This document shows positions 15,692-27,400 of a DNA stretch of 64,000 nt, in pieces; the stretch's first letter is position 1, and every line of letters starts with the position of its first letter. The notes under the pieces were generated by a model. The model saw nothing but the letters and a program-made list of their open reading frames with translations, searched no databases and was not told the DNA's origin. The stretch comes from Lumbricus terrestris. Lineage: Eukaryota; Annelida; Clitellata; Crassiclitellata; Lumbricidae. A program made the position numbers and the translations under genes. The stretch spans positions 14,106,516 through 14,170,515 of the forward strand of contig OX457036.1 in the NCBI GenBank assembly GCA_949752735.1. The letters run 5' to 3'.

Positions 15692-18600
15692 AGTGTTGAT
15701 GAAAATGGTGATGATGATGAAGATTGCATGATCGTGTGCGACTGTGCGTCTAAGGTGAGGGAGCAACTGTAAGCATTATTTTGTCCTCCACAATGAACAA
15801 ATGAACGAGTGATCAAGTGAATGAATGAATGAACGAACGAAGAATGGAGCGAACGATTGAATGAAAGCTCTTTTGTGTTTTGTCTGCGCATCATTGTTGA
15901 TGCGGTGTGTGTGTGTGTGTGTGTGCGTGTGTGTGCATGTGTGTGTGCGTGTGTGTGCGTGCGTGTGTGTGCGTGTGTGCATGTGTGTGTGTGTGCATGT
16001 GTGTGTGTGTTTGTGATTGAGTGTGTGTGTTGTAGGTCGGTCAGTGGGATTCGGAAGATGGCATCAACTTCACTCAGTCTCTTGATTACGTTCAAAGTCC
16101 TCTCAGCCTCGGAAACAAATCGCTCGTCGTAACGACAATAATTGTAAGTACGTCAGAACGTAAACACGCTTATAACGTATAAGCTTACGCATGACCCAGA
16201 GAACTAGAGAAGTCTACTCATGTGGAGGGGATTGGGGACTGCGGGTACTTGTCACTCCAGTGCTGAGCCTGAAGGAAACAGGCATAATGTGCTGGGCTTA
16301 TGTATGTCATGTATGAATGTTTGCATGTACATGTATGTATGTATGTAAATAAGTAAGTAAGTATGTAAGTAAGTAAGTAGGGGAGGGCGGGGCAAAACGC
16401 CCACCTTAAGGAAAAACTGGGTGTAGAGAGCAAAATACATTAACATCTTATGTTAATTTTTTATCATCATAAACATCTGCACTTATGCTACAATATCACT
16501 AAATAAAAAAACTTAAATAGATTCAAATTTAGGCACAGAATTGTATGAAAGTTTTTTGTCCAAAAGGGGCGTTTTGCCCCACCTAGGGGGCAAAATGCCC
16601 ATACCCTGGGCATCTTACCCCAATGATAATGCATACTAGATAATTGTCCAAATAGATATGCAAACTCTTGCAACCAAACCTTGAAGATGCCTAGTGAGAG
16701 TTTTTCTTGGAACTTTATAAATTATTTCTCCTTTTCTCTTACTAATTTCACCCGACCTGACTTTTGCCAGAGCAATTTCCAATGTTTCAAGGCCATACTC
16801 TCCTCTCTTTGTTTTTCTCTTGTAGTTTCGGACCATTCTCTGTAACGAAATTTTTCGGTACAAACAATAGTTACTAGGTCCATAAAATGTGTCAAGCAGC
16901 ATTACGAATCGAAATTCGTGCAAGACTGTCAGGCATTTTTGAGATAAAAGCGAAGTCAATCAGATGAGGTAAGACGCCCAGTCAGGTGAGGTAAGACGCC
17001 CAGTCAGGTGAGGTAAGACGCCCAGTGAGGTGAGGTAAGACGCCCAGTGAGGTGAGGTAAGACGCCCAGTCAGGTGAGGTAAGACGCCCAGTCAGGTGAG
17101 GTAAGACGCCCAGTAGGTGGGGTAAGACGCCCAGTCAGGTGAGGTAAGACGCCCAGTGAGGCAATACGCCCGTGGGCATCTTACCCCAGAGCACTGGTAG
17201 TTATATTCCATACCATACGCCTAAAACGACTACTTCAATGACAGATTTAACTTCACTGTAACATACCTAAATAAATATGAATCCAACAAAGCTTGCATCT
17301 TTAGGCAACAGTGAAACCATATAATTTACACGAATTAATGAAAAATGGAAATCCTTACATCAGTTTTGGCAAAATTCGATTTTTCGTGATAACGAGTGAC
17401 CTGTTCACAGGGAAAACGAAAGTACGATGTCTTTCAACCGGAAATGCATAAAATTAAACGGTTCTAACTAAAATTTGGATTCGGCATATCAGCTGGCTGA
17501 AATAATGCCTATGGGCATCTTACCTCCCATGGGCGTTTTGCCCCGCCCTCCCCTAAGTATGTATGTATGTATGTATGTATGTATGTATGTGTGTGTGTAT
17601 GTATGTATGTATGTATGTATGTATGTATGTATGTATGTATGTATGTATGTATGTATGTATGTATGCATGCATGCATGTATGTATGTATGTATGTATGTAT
17701 GTATGCATGTATGTATGTATGTATGTATGTATGTATGTATGTATGTATGTATGTATGTATGTATGCATGTATCTATGAAATACTATGTATGTATGTACGT
17801 AAGCATGTAGGCTCGTGCATGTATTGCTCTGGTAAATTTCTATATCGCCTCTTGCAGTACATACTAAGCATGCAGAAGCGTGCTGTATGCATTAACCAAA
17901 GACATAACAAAAATAGAAGATGATCTATCTATCGTAGATGCACAGAATTAATTAAAAGCTCTAACTACAGTCCCAAAATTACGAAAGCGCGTGTTACTAA
18001 TTGAATCTAATTAGTCGTGTTCACAAACTCGGCTGAAACCCGGAGGTAGATTACACGACTAATAATTACACTTGCATCTTTTAATCCACTAGTCTTCTGT
18101 TTCAGTTATTTCAGTCCATGTATATACAAATTTTTTTCTGTCTAAAGATAGGTTTCGGTCGAGTAGTTGCCATAGCCTACTCATTTGTGAAATCAAATGA
18201 CGCACTAATAATTGCAATTGTAATTGTAGCCTAACTGTAATCGTACATTTATAGCATTACACGTATAGTACACACCTCATTTGTTTTATTTTGAAATAGC
18301 GCCATACAATTCTTCTAATGACAAATACAAATTAGTTTTTAAGGTTCAAACTTTGAGCAGATCTGAGTGAATAGAATAGCGACTAAAATTAATAGCAGTT
18401 GAGACTTTCAGAAGTTTAGGCGTATAATTATGATCAGACAAGAGGAAATAAAATAAATTTAAAATAGCCCATTGCAGTAAAATAAAGCAGAAATATAAAG
18501 GTGACGAACAACTACCGAAAATAATAATGCTATGTCGACGAGAGTGTGCTGATAATTATTGTCTTGGAAACCAATGTGCATTTCGGTAAAACTTTAATAG

Positions 18601-19221
18601 TAGGCCTAAAATAATAGCATAAATGCAATAACCTAAAGAGTATACGAAATTATTTTGTACAAACGAAAAACAGTAAATAATAAATAAAACAGTAAAAAAA
18701 CAGTAAATAATGACGAATTATTTAAGAGGTAGACTAATAATATGTGAATAGTAAATTCAAAACCAAAATTAATAAGAAAATATTGCAGAAATCTTTCTCA
18801 GAATTGGGCGAATAAATTACAGTATAGGCCCAATAGCAAAATATTTGCAGTTAACTAAGTACAATATATAAATAAATAAAATGGCATAGAATCAACGAAG
18901 AAGGACACATTACCAGTATATAACTTTATTAAAACAGTCGGATGAGGAGAAAATGGACAAGAAATAAAGTTATAGGGAAAATCAAAGAGTGCTTCTAATG
19001 AGTAGCGTAGGCAATTCATTATAAACAATAGAATAATAATTGGAGATTGCACTCAAATAATTCAAAGGAAATGGGACTATAATGGACTAAAAGTAGCAAG
19101 GTGCTCAAATTATAAGAACGACAAACTGGTTTCTTATGATTTGAAAACATAGTTATTAGTTATCCTTATAATTATAGCCTTCGTCTTTTCAATTATTTAA
19201 TAAGAAAGAAATTGTGGTAAA

Positions 19222-19308
<87 letters not shown>

Positions 19309-21431
19309 GTTATTATTATTTAGCAGTTCGCGCACGCCGCTTAGCCAGAGCACAGTGGAAAAGTGAATCAAGAAGATGAGCTATGTGGTAGCTAACTGAC
19401 TCTATCACGTAGGTAGATGGATAAATGAAGCTGTATGTCCTTGGCAGCATATGTTCGTATCTTCCACCTCCTGTCAAAGCAGCCTTGTGCCTCGTAGATG
19501 CTATCTATCTTACTCTCGCACGGAACCGGATTAGACCGGATGCTGCGACATCAAAATCTCCAAAGAAATCGATTAAGGTCGACCGATAGATGGCGAATCT
19601 GCTGCTTTATGGTGCATGCCTCGTTGCTCCGATCGGTCACTGATATCACCCCGATTCTCATTCCTCTTCCACATCCTCCTCCTCCTCCTCCAATCCTTTT
19701 CCATGCGTTCACTGTGTTCTACTCCTTCCTTTGCTCTTCCAGGTCTCTTCCATATGCCTCTTTGTTCTTCCTCTTCCATTTCTCATCCTCCAATCCTCTT
19801 CCAGGCGTTCATGTTTCTCTTCCTTCTACTTCTCCAAATTCCAATCCTCTCCCATAATTATCTTCTCCATTCCTTTTCTCTATATGTTGCCGCTCCATTT
19901 CTCAAATCTTCCTCCACTTCTCCTCCTCCACCTCCTCTTTCTCCTTCTTTCTATTCTTCCTTTCCATGTTTTCCTTCGATTTCTCTTTCTCGTCTTCCAA
20001 TCAGCTTCTACATGATTTCATTGTAATTCCTCTACGCATCCTCCTCTCTCCTCTTTCATTTGTTTTAATATTTGTTTTCACTCCATCATCATTCTGTCCA
20101 TATAAGATCATCTACCATAATTCATCCCGTTCCAGTCCTCCAATCATCCACCGCCTCCTCCTTCATATACTCCAATCCTCTTTATGCTTTATGTCCTAAC
20201 GTTATTCTTCTTCTTTCTACTTTTCCAATCATTCAGTATAATATTGTTCTTCCACTTCTCCACCCGACTCCAATCCTTTCCTTACGTTTTCATTCCATTC
20301 ACATACACCTCCTCCTTCTTCACCGCTTCCTCCTCAAATTCTCCCCTCAACGTTTCGCAAAATTCCCATTCCTCATCCTAGTTCCTCATTATATCATATT
20401 CTAAGAATCCTCATTCTATTCAACTACTTCTTCACATCTCCTTCAATCCTGTTCTTTATGTCTCCGATCAACTCAAGCTTCTAAACCATCTCAAATCTTC
20501 TATCACACCTCGACCACGTTCTTTCGACCACAGCCTCATTTTTGTACCTCTTCCCCCTCCTCCTTCCCCTGCTCCTCCTCCTTCTTCTTCTCATCCTCTT
20601 CCTCCTGATGCTGCCGCTGCTCCTTCTTCTTCTTCTTCTTCCTCTTCTTCCTCTTCTTGCTCCTCTTCCATCTCCAACATCTTCTCCTCCTTCTCCTCCT
20701 CTTCCTCCTCCCTCTTCTTCTTCTCCCTCTTCCTCTTCCTTCTCCTCCTCCTCCTCCATCATCATCTCCAACATCTTCTTCTCCTCCTTCTCCTCCTCCT
20801 CTTCCTCCTCCCTCTTCTTCTTCATCTTCTTCCTCTTCCTACTCCTCCTCCTCCATCTCCAACATCTCCTCCTCCTTGTACTGTTTCCCTGCCTCTAGCA
20901 TTCATCTTCTGTCTACGATTTCATCACATCGTCTGCTTAGTATGCATTCCCGTCCCTAGTTCTACTTAATCTCCCTTTTTTCGTCCGCCTCGTCTTTATC
21001 CGCTCATTATATTCCCTTATCCCCTGCTTGTCTTTTCCTCGCCCTCTTCCTAACCTCCACCCCATCTTCCATTCAGACCATTGTCCATTCTTTTCCTACT
21101 CAGCCGTACATCAACCATCGTCCTCTTCCTTTTCATCCGAAACCTCCATCTTCCATCAACGCTGCTCAGTTCTTCCGTTCTATCTTCCGTCCAATATGGC
21201 GGACAATCGCAGGATGTGTGGTTCAGCGAACATGGCTTGCTGCTTGGGGCAAAGATGGCGGCAGCCTCCTCCGGAACTTGGAAACGCACCGGAAGCGGGT
21301 TAATATGAACAGAGGGACAGTGAAGCAATTTGTCAACCTACAAAGTGCATACATGAATTTATGTATGTATGTATGTATGTATGTATGTATGTATGTATGT
21401 ATGTATGTATGTATGTATGTATGTATGTATG

Positions 21432-21462
<31 letters not shown>

Positions 21463-24400
21463 TTATGTATGCATGCATGCATGTATGTATGTAAGTATGT
21501 AGGCTATACATGCATGCATGAATGAATGTAAGTATTATGTATATATGTATGTATGTATGTATGCATGCGTATATATATGTGTATGTGTGTCTTTGAATTT
21601 ATGTATGTATGCATGCATGCATGTTTGTATACATTAATATGTATGTATGTGTGGAATGCGCATGTATATGCGTACGTACGTATGTTATGTTTGCAAGTGA
21701 ATACCTATAGTTACATGTATGTACATGAGCACACAATCACTAATAGACGCATAATAATGTTATATGAATGGTTGCATGCATTGCATCTGTCAATGTACGT
21801 GTGTTTTTATAATGCATGCGTGTGTTTGTGTAATGCAAACGTTTCATGCAGGCCTAATGTAAACGTTTGTATGCCAATATAATCTTGTATGGAAACTCGA
21901 CATACACACATGCATGCACACATGCATACATACACACATGCATACATGTACATACACACATGCATACACACATGCATACAAACACACATGCATACATACA
22001 CACATGCATACATACACACATGCATACATATACACAATTACACATGCATACATATACACATAAAATGACTCGTGTGGCGTTGATTGGGCGTCGATAGTGA
22101 AGCATCTGAGATAGACATCGAGAGAAAAGAATCGTCGTCGGTGGTGAGATTTGAAGATGGCGACCATCGTCTGTCAAGAAATCATCAGAACGAGATTGAA
22201 AGACGAAGAATAGGAAGATGATTAGTAGTCTGTTGCTTGCCAAACACTCGACATGATGATGATGGTGCTGATGACGATGATGATGATGGAGTCGATGAAT
22301 TGCTTCTGCCAACTTTATGAAGGCGGTTCTATCTCGCGGTGTCTTGCTCTTTCTAATCTAATCTAATCTAATAAAGCATTTGTAAAGCGCTTCTCACAGC
22401 AGAGCTATTCAGAAGCGCTCTCAGCGTGACAGGCCCATGAAAAAAGAAAAGTCTTCAAGCAGCGAAAAGATGCAGGTGAATTTCCTACAAGAATCCTGCC
22501 ACGAATTTCAGAAGGAAGGTGATTCCAAATTAAAGGACCAACAATAGCAAAAGCTCGGTGTTGGGTTAATGATGTTCGTGATCTGGGTACAAATAGATCA
22601 AAGCGGTCAGCAGAACGAAGAGGGCGTGAAGATCTTGCAGAAAGAGGCTTACACATTAAGTCACACAGGTATTTAGGCGCTAAGCCCTGCAGGGACTTAG
22701 TAACTAGAAGCAAGACTTTGTATCTGATTCGGGCAAAGATCGGAAGCCAGTGAAGGTCATGAGTCATGAATGTAGAGATGTGCGAGTATCGAGGAAGTCG
22801 TGCAATAAGTCTAGCAGCAGAATTTAAGACAGATTGTACAGATGACAAGCGAACTTTAGGAAGCCCAATTAGTAGGGAGTTACAGTAGTCAATTCGTGAG
22901 GAGATAAAGGCATGTACCATAGTTGTAAACACCTTGGAGGACACAGATCTTCTAATTGCCCTGAGGCGTCTCAAGTGGTAGTAACAGGAACGGGTCAAGA
23001 GTGACAGGTGTTCAGTAAATGTCAGAGCACTATCAAGTGTGACACCCAGATCACGAACACTAGAGGAAAAGGTAAAATGAGGGAATAATGTGGCCAGTAA
23101 TTGAAGATCAAGCTTATGTAATTGTTGTTTGGTTCCAAACCAAATTAATTGGGTCTTGGAAGGATTAAGGCTAAGTTTGTTTGACGACATCCAGAAGTGG
23201 AGATCTTGCAACAGAGAGCTCATCCTTTCAACCAAAGAGATCTGCTCATAAGGTGAGCCATGTACAAGAGCTTGTACATCATCAGCGTAAAGATGACCTC
23301 TGGCCTGGTGTTTATAGAGGACAGAGGGGATGTCTGCGGTGAAAAGAATATATAAAAGGGGACCTAAGACCGACCCTTGAGGGACACCTAAGTCAACTCT
23401 AACCCAGGGTGTTCTAGTTCTCGTCTGTCTGTCCGTGTGTCTGTCTGTATGCCTTTCCGTCCATCTGTCTGTCTTTTTGTATGTCTTTCTGTATGTCCGT
23501 AAGGCTGTATGTCTGTCTGTCTCTCTGTCTGTCCGTATGCCTGTCTGTATGTCTGTCTGTCTCTCTGTCTGTCCGTATGTCTGTCCGTATGTATGTCTGT
23601 ATGTCTGTCTGTCTTTCTGTCTCTCTGTCTGTCCGTATGTCTGTCTCTCTGTCCGTCCGTCCGCTTGCCTGTCTGTCCGTTTATCTGTGTGTCTGTCTGC
23701 GTGTATGTCTGCATAGAGATTGAATATTGCTTGTTTTACGTATAAATATATACATTATATAATATATATATATATATTATATAATGTCATACTCGAGGTT
23801 TTATTTTATGGAATTTTTAAACTACGCGTGTGCAACCCATTTTTTTCTTCCCATCCTCAATGGCAAATTACTCCACAATCGGATGGCAATAACCTTTTAA
23901 AGGATTTTTAACTGCGCAGATGTGCATCTGCACCTGCACAAATCCATTTAGAACCGCACATTTTTTGTATATTTTCACGCTAAAAAACTCTGAACATACA
24001 GCGTCGAATGTGTGCAAGCATGTCTACGAATGTTGTAACTTGCATACATGTATACTCAATAGTGTCTGTCACGTCAAAAATCTAGATTCCTATTTGCAAT
24101 CTGTATGTCTGTCACAACTGCCATAACTCCAAAAATACTCTGACAGTCTCTGTGTCTATTACTGTACATAGAGAGAAAATGAGAGACTGTGAGAAAGATA
24201 CACATAGAAAGAGAGACAGAGACAGAAACAGAGACAGACCGACAGAGAGAGACAGAGACAGAAACAGACATACATACAGAGACAGACAGAGAGGCAGACA
24301 CAGAGAGATGCATACAGAGAGAAATCGGGAGCGATACAGATATAGAAAGGATAGGAAAGAGAGAGAGATAGACAGACAGAGGGAGACATGCAGAGATAAA

Positions 24401-27400
24401 TTTGGTGCGACAAAGAAATAGAAAATATAGAAAACAGACAGACACACAGACAGACGGACGGACGGACGGACGGACAGACAGGAGCATAGCCAGGAAAACT
24501 GATACACCGAGAAAAAAAAGACAGACAGACAAAGAGAGAGTGAGGGAGACAGACAGGCTGTGACAGCCGGACAAAAAAAACATTTTGAGCCCAACAAGGA
24601 TACGGTAATTAATATAATTTGCTTCGCTCTTCTGTTGATGCTCATTTTACACGTTTTCCTCTCGTCTTCGTTTGGTGGCGCCACAACGGCGTCCAAGAAA
24701 TAGAATTTTAACCGATCTATTACTTTCTTGGTCGGAAAGAAAATTAGTCTATTCGTCATGGCAACTCGATTCATGACTAATAATAAATAACAATTAATAG
24801 TCTCTCAGTGCTTATTAGTAGTCTACATTCGCCGTTGCGGTGTTTATTGAAACATGACCCGACTAATAAATTGTCGTCTAATCACAAGGCAGGTGTCACG
24901 ATATAAAGTTTCACGCAAACAGAGTCTCCTCTGCCTGAAACTCTGTATTGGAACAATTTTTTTCTGATACGACTGTTGATAATTCGGAAACGCATGTTGT
25001 TGTTATTGAACAATTTAGCAGCGCAAACCGATGGTTTAACTTGCACATCTGTAAATATTTTATGTGACAGTAAAACATTTAATGCTGTACGGAGGAGACT
25101 TTATTTAAATGGCGGATGAAAAATTCTTTACCCCCCCGGATGCTTTATTTCAGAATATGGTTTTTCGGGGAATGGGCGAATTCAGGCCTATTCTGTGACA
25201 GATCCGCAAGGGATAATATATTTTGAAACAGTCTCCGGGGATAGACTTGTAGGTGGAACTATGTCAACCTACACCGGATACAGAAATTCGGAGACTATAA
25301 ACAGAACAGTCTCGCGCACCAAACTAAGCTTATGATTAGGCATTATGTGAGACTAGACATAATTGAAACAATAAACGTCAACAGGAGTTGCATGACCGTA
25401 AGATATTATTATAATTGCTATGCAACTACGATTTTATTCAGTTGCTAATTTAGAAGAGACTTCTTAGACGGAGATGCGCGTGTTCCACACCAAACAACGA
25501 AATGTTAGGTAATTTTCAGATGCTTGAAGTATGAACTGATTGTAGTCAGGGTTGTGTAATATCAACAATTATTTGAAAGGGCATAAATCATGAACTGCAT
25601 ATTATAACTACTCAACCCAGGGCCCTACAATTCGCCCGACCTGGGCTTATACCCTCTTGCCCTCCTTACGGAAAGCCTGTCTGACCTCATGCAATACTCA
25701 TTACTTTTAAATGCTTTTTGCTTGGATTTGTACTGTATGCCTTTACTTTCAGTTTTCTACTTCTAACCTTGCTTTGTATTACAGCGCGTTGCTTTTAAAA
25801 GGCTTATTAGTTCATTTGCCTTTAAGGCGATCGATGAAGCACAACCTGACCCATATTAAGTATATTCGTCGTTCCCCCTTCAGCAAGAAGCAGTCGTTAT
25901 TTCATAGCGATGGAATGCTTTTGCTTTTCTCTCACTCCAGGAGCCGCCGTACGTCATGGAAAAGAAGTCCGACCTTGGACTGACCGGAAACGACCTTTTC
26001 GAGGGATTCTGTGTAGATCTTCTGAAGGAGATTTCGGAAATAGTCGAGTTCCGGTATTCGCTTCGTCTGGTTGGAGATGGACAATACGGATCACCGGAGA
26101 AGGGAGGATGGACGGGAATGGTCCGGGAACTGATGGACAAGGCAGGCAATATTCACTTCAAAGCAAACATTGTAATCGTAATCGTAAACGTATAAACGTA
26201 ATCAGGGCTGTTTTTAAGGAATTTTTTAGAACTGCAGAACTCCTTTCCTTTCCCATCATCCATGGTAAATTTCTTCCAATCGGATGACAATGACCTTTTT
26301 TGCCAGTTTTAACGGTATAGAAGTGCTTCTACAACTGCACATTTGTGTACAATTGCACGTTAAAAAAGCCCTGCTCGTAATCTTATTGTAAACGTAAACA
26401 TGAGCGCAATCGTAATATTTTCTGGTACCCTTGAATTATCATTGCTCGTTATGAAAGAGCGCCATTGTAATGTAGGCTACTTTAAACTATTGTTAGGCAA
26501 CCTATTTATTTTGTACAAGCAATAACATGACATCAAAAATTTATATAGGTTTAAACATTGCGAGGGACGATGGTGAATTTAAAGCAATGCGAAACAGGTC
26601 GTTATAAAGAAGCGCATTATTATTAATTGTGCCTCGATGCTGTCTTTTGTATTGTATTGCATTGCATTGTATTGTATTGCATTGTATTGCATTGCATTGT
26701 ATATGACCATTTATAAAGCGCTTCTCGCAGCAAGAGCCTTTCATGAACTTTGTTCTCTCTCTCTCTCTCTCTTTCAGAAAGCCGATCTGGCGGTGGCTTC
26801 ACTAACGATCAGCTTCCTACGGGAACAGTCCGTCGACTTCACGAAGCCCTTCATGAACCTCGGCATCAGCATCCTCTTCAAGCGACCCCGTCGCGAGAGC
26901 CCCGGTCTCTTCTCCTTCCTCAACCCCCTGGCCATCGAGATCTGGGTCTACGTGATCGCCGCCTACCTCGTCGTCAGCCTCATGATGTACGTCCTTGCCC
27001 GGTTCAGCCCTTACGAGTGGTACAACCCACACCCGTGCAACCCCGATAACAACGTACTTGAGAATATCTTCACCCTGTCAAACGCCTTCTGGTTTGCCGT
27101 CGGCACCCTCATGCAGCAGGGCTCTGACATCAACCCCAGGGCCGTCTCGACGCGCATCGTAGGAGGCATGTGGTGGTTCTTCACCCTCATCATAATCTCG
27201 TCGTACACGGCCAACCTGGCAGCCTTCCTGACCGTCGAGAGAATGGTTTCGCCCATCGAAAGCGCTGAGGATCTCGCCAAGCAGGCAAAGATCGCGTATG
27301 GTACACTCTTCGGAGGATCCACCATGACCTTCTTTCAGGTAAGGCTAACACCGATTAGGGAATGAGCGATGGAACAAGTGAATGAATGAGTAGATGAATA

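Larger units (their letters stand above)
16380..17553 (-). mobile_element. Pogo-like (Tc1/mariner superfamily) element, TA-flanked, inside an ATGT/AAGT microsatellite
   Basis: 1174 bp with inverted ends GGGGAGGGCGGGGCAAAACG and its complement, flanked by TA (16378-16379 and 17554-17555). The minus strand encodes a Psq-type helix-turn-helix. The interior holds nine copies of a 22-bp repeat. The catalytic DDE region is absent, so it is non-autonomous. Confidence 0.85.

Noticed and set aside
26541..27365. Longer plus frame starting at 26637 before exon 9
   Set aside because: The first 47 codons come from a TTGTATTGCA repeat and a (CT)n run; the exon starts at the CAG acceptor before 26778.
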